Positions 39,715-51,212 of a DNA stretch of 64,000 nucleotides are shown here, one piece after another. Where the stretch lies: NCBI GenBank assembly GCA_002104945.1, contig MCFH01000003.1, forward strand, positions 868,001 to 932,000, in the 5' to 3' direction. The stretch's first letter is position 1, and every line of letters begins with the position of its first letter. A program made the position numbers and the translations under genes. The stretch is from Piromyces finnis (taxonomy: Eukaryota > Neocallimastigomycota > Neocallimastigomycetes > Neocallimastigales > Neocallimastigaceae). The notes under the pieces are model-generated. The model had not been told where the DNA came from. It made no database searches and worked only from the letters and a program-made list of their open reading frames with translations.

Positions 39715-40046
39715 GTAGCCTTGAGAGATCCTAATCTTCTTAACCACTCTCCATGTTTGGAGGTGTCATCCAACTTGTACAAGCTCTTGAGTTTCTCCAT
39801 CTTCTCATATGCGGACTCATAGGTCATAATGTACCTTTCAGAGTCGGTACAATTTGTAAAAATGATTATTCCTGCGAGTGCATCATTTGGTTCAAATTTG
39901 CTTGGTTCATTGAATGTTTTGTAGTTACTCTTGATGTAACCACCAAGCTGTTTAGCCTTTAAGTAGCCTTCAATTGTGCAGTACCATATATCAAAGTTGG
40001 AACTGCCTTGTAATTTATCTTTTTCATTTAAAATGAATTCAGGCAT
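39715..40046 (-). pseudogene. Copia Gag, N-terminal part
   Basis: ATG at 40046 (MPEFILNEKDKLQGSSNFD), with FDIWYCTIEGYLKAKQLGGY typical of Copia Gag (UBN2-like capsid). The reading runs to RRLGSLKAT at 39719, where the 6.33-kb element is inserted. It continues at 33382 with ATNLKETMNVMNEIMELF, sharing the duplicated GTAGC (minus GCTAC). Confidence 0.85.
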
Positions 40047-40101
40047 TTTATTTTATATTTTGCAATGTTTCCTTTTGTGAGCCAATTTGAGACTCTTAAT
40101 C

Positions 40102-40308
40102 TGTTAGAATTTTAGGTTTTTAATATTTACTTTATCATGGTAAATTATTAATATTTTATTACAAAGATTTAATTAACAATTACAAGTTTGTATTTATACT
40201 AAAATTTATGGCTTATGCTCTAATACATACATTATCAATACATTACACTATATTAAATACATTTTACTAATGAATAAAGTTTATAATAAAATTTGAGATT
40301 TTCTAACA
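40102..40308 (-). repeat. Copia 5' LTR (207 bp)
   Basis: On the minus strand starts TGTTAGAAAATCTC and ends AATTCTAACA, with a perfect 7-bp terminal inverted repeat TGTTAGA/TCTAACA. It lies 55 nt upstream of the gag ATG. Confidence 0.75.
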
Positions 40309-43300
40309 AGTACGACCATATAATAATTCAAAGCTAGAAAATTTTGTTACTTCATTTTTACAAGTACGTAGAGCCCATAAAGCCGATGGAAGAACTTCGT
40401 CCCATTCTTTATTTGAGTCTCCTAATAGTCGAATATTTTTAATAATTTCTCTATTACGATTTTCTACTTGTCCATTTGTTTCTGGATGATAAGTACTAGA
40501 ATATTGAACATATATATCATATAAATCAAGAAAACCATTAGTAGCATCAGAAGTAAATTGTGGACCATTATCAGTAATTAATATTTCTGGAGTAACATGT
40601 CTAGAAAATACATTTGTAAGAAATTTTTTAACATCCGTAGATTCAATTGATTTTAGTGGTTCAGCTTCAACCCATTTGGTAAAATAATCTACAAGTACTA
40701 TTATATATTTATTATTATTTTTAGTTATTGGTAGTGGTCCAATAATATCTAAACCAACTCTAGTGAATGGTAGACCTGGCTTTGTAGCAAATGATTCAGT
40801 ACCACTATTAATAGGTTGAGGTCTCTTTAATTGACAATCATGGCAAGTTTTTACAAGTAGTTCTACATCTTTAGCTATATTTTTCCAATAATAATTTTTC
40901 TTTAATCTGTTATAAGTTTTATAAAATCCTTCATGACCCATTGAATGTGCAGCTAATAGTAATTCTATTTTCTCTTCTTTATCTTCAATAACTTTTCTGA
41001 TATTGTCTCCATCTTTATAATATTTTATTCCATTTATTAAGATAATTATCTTTTTAAGAAATTCTTTAATTTTATTACTTCCTGGATATTCATTTGAATC
41101 ATTTTCACTAGTATCAATAGATGTGTCAGTTACAAGTACCGCTTCTGAGTCAATATAATTATTTATTGATTCACCTTTTTCATTTTCAGATGGGACTGAG
41201 GATATTTTTATTTTATTTTCTATATTAAAATAATTATTTTTATCAATATTAAAAATATTAGATGGATCATATGAATGAATATTATTATGATTATTATGGA
41301 TGTTAGAATTATAATAACTAGTTGTAGTATTTTCATTTAATTTAGGAAAATCATTTTTATTTATATCTATTTTATTATTTAAGTTGCGAGTATCATTTAA
41401 GTCATTGATATCACTATTCATTACTTTATTATAAACAATATCATTATCATAGTCAGATAATTTATTTATTTCATTATCTTTAAAATAATTATTATTCTGG
41501 CTTTTATCAATATCATTTTTAAAATTTATATTTTTATTTTTATTTCCATGTGAATTATTATTAATAGAGATATAATTATTGAAATCAACATTATTAAGTT
41601 TAGAATATTTAGTTGAATTTACACTTTCATTAACACAAGAATTTTTATTTAAGTCAATATTTTTATCAATATAAGGATTAATATTATTATTTTTATTTAT
41701 TTCATTATCATTAATACATGAATTATTAAAATTACAAGAATAGATTATATTTTCATTATTTTTAGAGTAAAAATCTTTATTTGAATTTAAAATATTATTT
41801 TTAGTAGCTTCATCATCACTATTATTAAAAGTAGCTAGTGAAATTTTTTTATCATTTTTATCTTCTGGTATTAGTCTAGATAATGCATCAGCGACTACAT
41901 TTTTCTTTCCTTGTTCATATTTGACTTTTACCTTGAGCATACTAAGTGTAGTAACCCAGCGTGTTTGACGAGCATTATTTGGTTCTTTATTATTAAATAA
42001 GCCAACTAAAGGTTTATGGTCAGTATATAATATTGTTTCTTCTTTATTCCCACTTATAAGATTTAAATTTCTTACAACAAAAAAAGCTGCGGTTCCTTCT
42101 AAGTCAGTTATACTATAATTAATTTCACTATCGTTTAAAGACCTACTAACATAATGAATTAGATGTTCAACATTATTTTCATCTTTTTGAAGTAATACAC
42201 CACCAATACCATTAAGTGATGCATCAGTTCTTATAATAAAATTTTTATCATAGTCAGGATATTTTAAAATAGGAGACTTAATCAGTCTTTCTTTTAGCAT
42301 TTGGAAACTTTCTTCAGTTTCAGATATCCATTCAAATTTCATACCCTTTTTTAATAATTTAAATAATGGATGAGCAATTTGGGCGAAATCTTTTATAAAC
42401 TTCCTGTAATATCCTATAGCTCCTAGAAATGATCTTAGCTGTGTAAGGTTTGTTGGTGACTTCCAATTTTTAATAGTTTCAATTTTCTTTTCAATTGGTT
42501 TGACACCTTCTACTGATAGAATATGACCAAGGACCTCTACTTCTTGTTTTAAGAAATGACATTTAGAAAGATTTGCTTTTATACCATTTTCTTTTATTAT
42601 ATTAAAAACCTTTTGAAGATCTAATATATGTTGTTCAAGACTTGGAGAAAATACTAAAAGGTCATCCATATAAACAAATAAACATTTTCCAATAAGTGGT
42701 AGAAATATACGGTTCATTTCTCTTTGAAAGGTTGCTGGAGGATTACATAAACCAAAAGGCATTACTTTGTAATTATAATTTCCAAATATTGTTGTAAAAC
42801 ATGTTTTATCAATATCTTCTTTTTTCATTGGTATTTGATGAAAACCAGAGAATAAATCTAATGTAGATAAATATTTTACATTATTACCAATAGAAAATAA
42901 TATTTCTTCGATGTATGGAAGTGGATATGAATCTTTTATTGTTATAGAATTTAATTTTCTATAATCTACACACATCCTCCATTTTCCATTCTTTTTTGGT
43001 ACTAATAAAACTGGAGAAGACCAAGATGATTGTGATGGTTCTATTAAATCATTCTTTAAAAGCTTTCCTATTTCTTCTTTTAGGATTTCCATATGTTCTT
43101 TATTAGAAATACGATACATTTTCTGTTTAATAGGATCATCTTGATTTAATTTAATTTCATGGGCTAATAATTTTGATTTACCCAAATCGTCAGTATCATT
43201 AGCTAAAACATCTATATTAGTTATTAAAAGATTCTTTAGTTGGTCTTTTGCTTCTTCTTGTTCTTCATCAACTATTTTATTAATAAGTTGTAATTTAGAA

Positions 43301-44167
43301 TCACTAGTAGTTTTAATTTCTAAATCTTGATATTTATCATTCTGACTAGTTAAGTAATATATTAATGCATCTTGATTAATTTCTTCATCAAATTCTTCTA
43401 TTAAATTAGTTTGATTCATTTCATTAATACTTTCAAAAGATCCAATTTTGTGAATATCATCAGTTTTCTGATATAAAGTATGATCAGAAAAGTTCATAAT
43501 TAATTTCATATTAGCTAAAGTTTCTACACCAATTAAGACCTGGAATATATATTCTTTTTCAATAAGTCTAAATATTTCTTTAGATGTTATATTACCAATA
43601 GTAATTTCGGTTTCATATAGATGCGACTCAATAGTAGTATTGGAATAAGCTTGATATAAAGTTTCTCTAATTTTTGAAACTGGTTTTAATGGAATATTAT
43701 TTTCTAATAAGAATCTTCTAGTAATCATATTTATAGATAAACAAGAGTCCAAATATACAGTAGTTTCTATTACTTCTATTTTACATTTTGATTTCACGAC
43801 TTTATCTTTTCTTATGGTAGAAAGAATTGTAAATTCATCTTCAATAATTTTAGTAAATTTTAGTGCTTTTGAAAGTTCCGTTTTCAATTTAGGACTAATT
43901 TCAAGTAGTTGGCCTATTGTTATATTTGCAGATTTTTCACCTATATCTTTAGTTATATTATATTTTTCTTGATCTGCTGAAATAACTAATCTTTTTGTAC
44001 CTTTTTAATTTGATACATTTTTTTCCTTTTGACTCGGAAGTTCAATCTCCTTTGCTAGTTCAATTATTTCTTTTTCTCGTTCTTTTTTATTATTTCGTTT
44101 AGCTTTATCTATAGTGGGTTGATTAATGAATGAAGGATCTAATTGTTTTAATGCTTCTGTTGAATTA

Positions 44168-45431
44168 TGTAAAGAAATGTGTCTTTAACAATAAAACAAA
44201 TTATAATATTTACTAAATAACTTAGTAATATTAACACTTTAAAATATTCTGTAAATTATTAATTTATAAAAATATCATTAAAAACACATAGAATTTAACT
44301 TAATAAGTTAGTGTTTAATAATATAATTATTTATTAATAAAATCTCGATTCTTTAAAATATTTGGGAAAATTCACTCGTATTTATACTAAAAATTTTTTA
44401 AATTAATTTATAAAATTTTTTCAACTTAAAATTCTTAACCAATCAATAATCTTCATATAAAATAAAATTTAAAAATAAAATAAAATAAAATTATAATTTT
44501 TTTAAAATAGTATCTATGAGGTCTCGAACTAGTATCATTCAGACTCAAAGTCTTAGCTACTAACCACTAAGACAATTTAGTTATTTCTAGTATTCGTTTG
44601 TAAGAATTAATAATTATTTATTGAATAATTATTAATTCTTATTTAATTATTTTTTTAATTATTAAATTAATTAATTATTTAAATTATTAGCATACATTCA
44701 TTTAAATTACTATAAACAGTTATTTATATTAATATTAATTATTCATTTACTAAATGTAAAATTTATTTAATTATTATATTAATTAATTATTTATTTAATT
44801 TAGTAATTTATCTAAAATAATAGTAAACATTCATTTATTCTATTATTTAATAATTTTTGTATTACATTTTATAAGAAACATTATGTATTTTATTTTACGT
44901 TTGTATTTTATATTTATGTATCGTATCTTGAAATAACTTATAGAAACAACTAGAAGATATAAATAAATATTAGGACAATCGGATATTAAGGTTTTTCCGA
45001 ATTTTATTCGGTTTTACTTAATATTACGATGATTGATATATTAGTTATCAATCGAATATCTTTTTAGGTTTTTCTTCTAGTCTTTTCCTAAAAAGATTAT
45101 TTGTTAAGATTAGAAATTTTTTATTAAACTTTAAATTATTAAAAAATTATAAATAAAAGAACTCTGGAATACCACTTAAAAATCCAGAGTTATTATTATA
45201 AGAACTATTATAATAAATAACCTTTATTAAAACAATATTAATAAAATATTTTAAATTAATTAACATTAAAAGTTTTGTGTTGTTTATTATACTTCCTTAT
45301 AATAAACTCTTATTAAGATAAGTATAAAATTTTATTTTAACTTCTCAGTTTAATAATACTAATTATTATTAAATTGAAGATAATAATTATTATTATATAA
45401 TATATATAATAATAATTATTACATCGTTACA
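44168..45431 (-). repeat. Solo LTR in Gypsy A pol (1264 bp)
   Basis: On the minus strand TGTAACGATG ... TTTCTTTACA, flanked by AATTA at 44163-44167 and 45432-45436. Shares AGGAAAAGACTAGAAGAAAA and a poly-A-side hairpin with the plus-strand LTR at 55119-56348, so both belong to one LTR family. A degenerate tRNA-like stretch lies at 44511-44580. Confidence 0.85.
44511..44580 (-). pseudogene. tRNA-like relic inside solo LTR
   Basis: Minus-strand TCTTAGTGGTTAGTAGC resembles an A box/D arm, GACTTTGAGTC an anticodon arm that could present TTG (Gln), and AGTTCGAGACC a B box. The T stem does not pair and no acceptor stem closes, so this is not a functional tRNA gene. Confidence 0.4.
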
Positions 45432-45839
45432 AATTAGTGTTATTATTAATATTATTATTATTAATGTTATTATCTATCTTATTACTTTCATTATTATTTA
45501 TATTAGTATCATTATTCATACTCATATTATTATTAATATTATTATTATAATTATTATTAATATTATTATTATTATTATTATTTTCATTTTCAATTACAGT
45601 CTCCATTTCTACTTCATTATTTGAAACTTCAATTATGTCTTCATAAGTATTATTTAATGGTTCTCTAGTCTCATTACTTGGAACTCTAATTGGTTGTGGA
45701 TTATCACTTAATTTTTCTTTGGTAGTTCTTTTATATGGTTTAATATCAGTATTCTTTTTAGCTTTTCTTATTACTGGAATAGTAATTTCTTCATTTACTG
45801 GTACTGATATTGTATCAAAAGTAGTATTGGTTTGATTTA

Positions 45840-45873
45840 TGGGAGTATTCCTTCTCCCACTCATAAGTTTAAA
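45840..45873 (-). promoter_or_regulatory. -1 ribosomal frameshift signal, Gypsy A
   Basis: In the gag frame the minus strand reads T TTA AAC (45873-45867), then a 7-nt spacer TTATGAG, then stem TGGGAG (45859-45854), 8-nt loop AAGGAATA and CTCCCA (45845-45840). The pol frame is -1 and open from here. The order heptamer, short spacer, stem-loop is the canonical signal. The ATGA overlap offers an alternative, termination-reinitiation. Confidence 0.8.
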
Positions 45874-47080
45874 TGATTTTGATTAGAGTTTATAAGGCCT
45901 TGTTTTTCCATTTCTGCAAGTTCTTGGAACGTATATTTGCAATCTTGCATTTTGTGGCCTACTTGTTGACATCTGAAGCATTTATTTCTTTGAGACTGGT
46001 TAAACATATTCACTTGACTTTGAGGTGTGGTTTGATTAACTTTATTAGTAGTAGTATTCATTTTATTAGCATTATTAGAATAATTATTAGAATTTTGATA
46101 TGATTTATTTTCTTCCATCTTGGAATAATTATTGTTACTAAATGTATTAGAATTATTAGGGTATTTATTATAACCATTATTGTATGCATTTTGATCACCT
46201 TGATAATTATTATAATTATTATTATAATTATTATTATTAGTATTGAAATTATTTGGGTAATTATTTCTGTAATTATTTCTTTTGTTAAAACGTTGATTTC
46301 TCATATTATAGTTTCCATTGAATCGCATATTATAATTATTATAATTATTATTATTATCATAATTATTATTATCATAATTATTATTATAGTTATTCTTATT
46401 ATAGTTATTATTATAATATCCATTATAAGTATATGGACTATCATTATTAAAATAATTATAGTTAGTTCCACCACTATGTTGAGTAAATAGATTATAATTT
46501 TGGTTTTGATATGGATCAAAGTAAGGTTGGCTGTCCGTAAACATATTAACATTATGATACTGAGGAACTTCAGTTGCTGATTCAGCTAATTCGGCAACCT
46601 TAAAAGCAGCTTCTATATATTTAGGTTGGACAGTGATTACTTGTGTTCTAATGAAAGGACGAGAAATGATGGAATTAGTATAATCTTTAACGGTAATGAA
46701 TAGTTGGGATCCAACATTAAGATTTTTATATAAGTTTCCGTATCTCCAGTTGAAATCCTTAATACTTTCTCCTCTTCTAATTTTTAAAGATTTAACATTG
46801 AAGCATTTTTCTTGAGGCGTGATTTCTAAGTAATCTTCAATAGCCTCTTTAATATCTTCGATACTAGGATAATTTGTTCCAGTATCACTTTCTGTTTTTA
46901 AGTCATCAATGATTCCTTTTAATCTACCTTGGGCACATTCCTTTGCCCTAGTGAATATCTTTTGGGATCATTGATGTCAGATAGGTCCATAACTCTGCTG
47001 AATTCTTCAGCCCAGCTTTCGATATCCCTATCTTGACTACCAATTCTAGGTAGTATTTTAGTGATTTCACTGATCTTCAT
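45861..47080 (-). pseudogene. Gypsy A Gag with CCHC zinc knuckle (one frameshift)
   Basis: ATG at 47080 (MKISEITKILPRIGSQDRD); capsid-like region with WAEEFSRVMDLSD, FTRAKECAQGRLKG and SIKDFNWRYGNLYKNLNVGS. One base is missing near 46960, where KRYSLG should read KIFTRA. A Tyr/Asn-rich tract (46130-46500) precedes the knuckle CFRCQQVGHKMQDC (CX2CX4HX4C) near 45940. The frame ends in TGA at 45861-45863, overlapping the pol-frame ATG as ATGA. Gag packages the element RNA in virus-like particles. Confidence 0.85.
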
Positions 47081-48402
47081 TTTTGTATATATAAATTTCT
47101 TATAAGGTAAAATAATTAAAATAAAAGTATAATTTAATTTGAAATAAATAGTAATAAAAAAAATAATTAGAATTTATATATATTATATATATATATTTTG
47201 AACTTTAATAATATAATAATATAATAATATTAATAATATTTATAAAATTACAAATGAAAGGAATTGAATATATAAATAATTGATAAATTGATAAGGTAAA
47301 TTAATATAAAATAATATAAATTTTATAATATTTCTTTTTTTTTTTTAAAAAAAAAATTAAAGAAAGTTATTTAGAAATTGAAAAGTATATTAAAGAAAAA
47401 TAAAAAGAATAAAAGATAAGTAATACAACAGAAATTTATATATATATATATATTGTATAAGTTATATATATTATATGGATTATATAAATTATAAAAATTA
47501 TATAAATAAATAAAATTTAATATTGAATGAGATCAGATCAAAGAAGTATTTTATAGAAAATATATTATATTATTATTATTAGTCAGAAATAATAGAAGCT
47601 TTACGGAATAGTATCTAATTATAAATTTAAACGTAATTTATTAACTCTCAATTTTTAAATGATCAAGGAAGAATGAAAGAGTAAATTTTTTTTTTTGCAA
47701 TTAGAAATTTAGAAGAATATGTATATTTATTTTTTTTATATATTTATTTATTTTATTTATTTAATTCAATTATAATAGTTTATATATATTGTTACAATTA
47801 TTTATTTATTTTTAGGCACCCGAGGCATAGTGACTATAAAGACTTTCGGATCCTTACTAAACCCCCACCTTTAAATGATAAATTTTCGCTTCCAAAGTTC
47901 TGCTCCTTACTCAGGATTTTCAGCCGAACTTGCTACTCTCTTACTTGAGAATCAAATAAAGGCTGTCTAGTATACCTACTCCCTCTTGCTGAGTGTGTAC
48001 CCGCCTTACTCTCTAAATAATAATTGCTTTAATTATTGCTATATTTCGAACTCAGTCTATTATATAACAACAACAAATATATACTTACTATTTTATTTTT
48101 TTTTGTTATAATTTAAATTAAAAATTTTTTAGTCAATAATTAAGAATATTGAAATAAATTATTCGCTTAATATGTAGGTAGCCTTAAGCTAAGAAGTTTT
48201 TCATTCAACAGCCGCCTCTACAAATAAGCACTGTTGAATTAATTTATTCTCTTAATTAAGAAATAAAAAATGTATATTTAATTCAAATTATGATCTTATT
48301 ATTAACTGCTGAGAAGGATTAACTCTTTTCCTAGTTTTTACTATCACACTGATCCCCTGGATAGATCAGAAATATAACAAACTAACTGAATGGATTAAGT
48401 TA
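47081..48402 (-). other. Gypsy A leader, GC-richer section
   Basis: Non-coding leader between PBS and gag. 47815-48050 and 48175-48230 are distinctly GC-richer than their surroundings. ATTCAACAG/CTGTTGAAT (about 48208-48240) forms a 9-bp stem. A similar GC-rich leader precedes Gypsy C gag (62690-63480); both may hold packaging or translation signals. Confidence 0.5.
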
Positions 48403-48407
48403 TCCTT

Positions 48408-49191
48408 TGTAAAGATATAATATATATCTTTAGATTATTTAATAATTAATTATTAATTATTAAATAATAAATTAATATTTAGTAAAACTGATTATAAAAT
48501 TTTATGGAATAATTTAATAATAAATTATTTTATAATAATTCCGTTAAATTTAAATTAAGATAAATATTTAAGTTTAATGAATAAAAGAATTTTAATTAAA
48601 TTTAAATATTTCAAATATTTTAAATAATTAAAATATTTTTTTAAATATTTTTTATTTAATTTTAGAATAGATTATACTTTTTTATTTAAATTTAGAATAG
48701 TTTAATAATTTTAACTTAGTTTTAAAAAATAGATTTATTTATATTTCAATAGGAAATATATTAAGAATAGTATTGATAATATTAAATTAATTTATAGAAA
48801 ATACATGGGCTTTATTCAATTTTGAGTTTACTCAAATTGAATTAAAAGTATAATGAATTAGTTTTAGTTTAGTTTTGTTATTTTATTATTTAATTAGATT
48901 AGTGTTGTTTATTTTATATTAAATATATGTTTATTTAAATAGAATAATATATTAGAATATAATTATGAAAAAATATAAATACATGTAATTTTTGTTTATT
49001 AAATCGATGTAATTGTTATTTTCAATTTTTTAATTATTAACTATTATATAGTTAATAATATTTTTAAGAGTTTAAATAAAAAATGTTTTTTTTTAAAATA
49101 AAAATTTAATGTTTTATTTTTTTATTTTTTGTGTTAATAAAAATTGTTTTGTTTTAAGTATAAAATCTGTTTTAAATTTTATACTTTTACA
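48408..49191 (+). repeat. Solo LTR of the self-priming family (784 bp)
   Basis: TGTAAAGATATAATATATAT ... TATACTTTTACA, flanked by TCCTT at 48403-48407 and 49192-49196. Very close to the LTRs at 33383 and 38927, with a few small indels. It sits in the Gypsy A leader. Confidence 0.9.
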
Positions 49192-49512
49192 TCCTTATTA
49201 ATAATAAGAACAGAAACGATTATAGGAATTATAGAAATTTTCTTCCTTGTGTAACGTATATGACTAAATATTAATCACTTAGTCTTTAATTTCTTAGATA
49301 ACCTTTTTAGAAATATTAAAATTTTTATAATTTTAAAATTATATATATATATATTTCCTTTTATATATATAATTAAAAAAATTTTTTATTATTATTATAG
49401 AAGAATATATAATAAAATTAAATTAAATGTAAACTGTTTTTTTATAAACGCATAATATTTTAGAATTTATTAGTATTATTATTAATATTATTCTTTTTTA
49501 TATCTTTGGTCA

Positions 49513-49530
49513 CTCCCGGATTCTCCACCA
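49513..49530 (-). promoter_or_regulatory. Gypsy A tRNA primer-binding site
   Basis: Minus-strand TGGTGGAGAATCCGGGAG is the complement of CTCCCGGATTCTCCACCA, which reads as T-stem, 7-nt acceptor strand, discriminator A and CCA of a tRNA. It lies a few bases inside a likely LTR end (CA at 49539). Confidence 0.65.
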
Positions 49531-49538
49531 AAATTTTA

Positions 49539-50274
49539 TGATGCGTTGACCGATATATTCTTGAATAATATAATGTTTTTAATAAATAATAAATTCTATA
49601 TTATTATGATGAAACAATAAATTTAAAATAAAATAAAAAATATGTTTTATAATTAACAAATAAATCACTCAAACTCGAAAATAAACTCTTATTATGTTTT
49701 AAATTAAATCTTTATTATATTTTATAATTTATTTATTATCTGTTTATTGTCTTTTTATTCTCTATTTATTGTCTTTTTTTTATAAAGAAGAATTTTATCT
49801 TCCTTTTATACATTTTCATTTATTACATGTATTATTATTTTTAACTATTAAATATTATTATTACTATTGTTATTATTTATTAAAATTAAAAGAATAAATT
49901 AAAATTATGTCTTAGTATTATAAAATATTATAGAATATTACTTATTTGATTTTCTTATTACTTCAAAATGTTTAAATTTAGAAAAATTATTATAAATTAT
50001 CATTGACTATCACTAAATGTATAATACCTTAAATAAAATAATTAAAATTTAAAATTAAAATAATATTAAAATAAAATTAAAATGAAATTAAAATGAAATT
50101 AAAATATTAAAAGTATCAATTATTATAAACACTCATTTTATACAGAAACATAAAAGTGTTCTGTATTTTATCTTTAGAATTGTTATTATTGTTCTATTTC
50201 CAGGTTTTAAGTTTATCATTTTAGTAATAATTACTCAATTAGTTATTAATTTATAAGTTTAAGAGAATTTCTAA
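49539..50274. other. Probable Gypsy A 5' LTR and Gypsy B upstream sequence
   Basis: AT-rich, no gene. The inner end of the Gypsy A 5' LTR should be at about 49539, but its outer end and any Gypsy B 5' LTR could not be delimited. An inverted repeat ACACT/ATTTTAT with ATAAAA/GTGT lies near 50128-50161. Confidence 0.4.
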
Positions 50275-51189
50275 AGAACACTTGCTAATTTCGCACAAGT
50301 TTTGGAATCGGTCTCTAACAATATCAACACCATTTAAGAGTATTTAAATAAGAATGGAAAACCAAGTGGTGGTCAGTCAGACCTAACCCCTTCAGTTGCC
50401 CCATCTTCTTCTACAAAATATGATTTGGATTTTGATATAATAATGAGATCAAAATATTCCACTCCACTAAATCAAGTTCCAGATCCAGGTCTCTTTTCTG
50501 GTGATCCTCATGAAACAGAACTATTCTGTCAAATTTGTGAAGATACTTTTAGCACTTATCCTAATAAACATATGATGAAAGAAGCTAAAATTAATTTTGT
50601 TAAAACAAGATTAAGGGGAATTGCTAGAACATGGTATTTAACAAGATACAGTGGAAATACTCATCCTTCTACTATGTTTGAATTATTAGAAGAATTAAAA
50701 AATGCTTTTCCAAATGTTTCAAGCCGCAAATTAGCCAAGATTAGGTTAATTAAATTAAAACAAACATATGATAAAATTAATGAATATATGGAAGAATTTA
50801 GATCATATATTCAATATTTTAACTGGGATCAAGAAGCTATTACTCTTATGTTTTATAATGGTCTTCATCCTAAATATCAAGAAGAACTTGAAAAATTAGA
50901 CGACTTTCCTATTACTCTTGAGGCCATTTTTACAAAATGTATTTTATTTGAATAAAATCATATTTCAAATAAAAAGTTAAATCAAATCAATAATAAAAGT
51001 CATGGAAGAAAGAACCCTTATTATAATAATAACAACAACAATAATAATAGAAGCAATTATCAAAAATATCACAACAATAATAAAAATAACAAAAATTCAA
51101 AATCCAATTATTCAACTAATAATAATAATGGAAATAATAATAATTATTCCACTACAAAAACCCAAAAAATTTCTTCAAAAAATTTTTAA
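50275..51189 (+). pseudogene. Gypsy B Gag (two in-frame stops)
   Basis: One frame from about 50275 to 51189 is interrupted only by TAA at 50335-50337 (between SNNINTI and EYLNKNG) and TAA at 50953-50955. The middle section has GLFSGDPHETELFC, FVKTRLRGIARTWY and NAFPNVSSRKLAKIRLIKLK, typical of retrotransposon Gag capsid (zf-CCHC-less here). The last section is Asn-rich and basic (NNNNNNNRSNYQ), perhaps replacing a zinc knuckle. No in-frame ATG is visible at the 5' side. Confidence 0.75.
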
Positions 51190-51212
51190 ACAATGAACAC
51201 CATAAGACGTCA

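Larger units (their letters stand above)
27961..40308 (-). mobile_element. Copia (Ty1-type) LTR retrotransposon, interrupted by three later insertions
   Basis: Order on the minus strand: 5' LTR (40102-40308), gag, zinc knuckle, protease region, integrase, reverse transcriptase, RNase H, then a polypurine tract (CCTTTTTAGGGGGAAAC, complement of 27965-27981). Integrase preceding RT identifies Copia. Removing 33383-39719, 30927-31655 and 28850-29209 rejoins the protein sequence at each site. It lies inside Gypsy A: the Copia LTR abuts the Gypsy integrase sequence ELLYGRT at 40308/40309. No matching 3' LTR was found, so the 3' end may have been deleted. Confidence 0.85.
40303..45867 (-). pseudogene. 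Gypsy A Pol (protease, RT, RNase H, integrase), disrupted
   Basis: The pol frame enters from gag by -1 shift at 45867. It runs through an Asn-rich linker to 45432, is interrupted by a solo LTR whose 1269-bp net insertion preserves frame, and resumes at 44162. A TAA at 44005-44007 (GAA in the fragment at 26.6 kb) breaks it. Downstream there is one long open frame: protease VYLDSCLSINMI (about 43760), RT with FVYMDDLLVFSP (42660), RNase H YTDHKPLVG, a 240-residue Asn-rich linker (41100-41850), integrase zinc motif (HEGFYKTYNRLKKNYYW ... CHDCQLKRP), and core motifs GLDIIGPLP, ITDNGPQFTSD and YHPETNGQVENRN. It ends at ELLYGRT at the Copia junction. The protease Gly of DS/TG is Cys. Confidence 0.87.
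40309..49538 (-). mobile_element. Gypsy A: Ty3/Gypsy retrotransposon with nested insertions, 3' end lost
   Basis: On the minus strand: tRNA-type PBS (49513-49530), long leader (47081-49512) interrupted by a solo LTR, gag, -1 frameshift signal, pol (protease, RT, RNase H, integrase) interrupted by a solo LTR, then cut off within the integrase by the Copia insertion at 40308. Pol order RT-RNase H-integrase identifies Ty3/Gypsy. The 5' LTR should lie upward of 49539 but its outer end could not be fixed. Confidence 0.85.

Noticed and set aside
44511-44580. Functional tRNA-Gln
   Set aside because: T stem unpaired and no acceptor stem; only box-like similarity remains.
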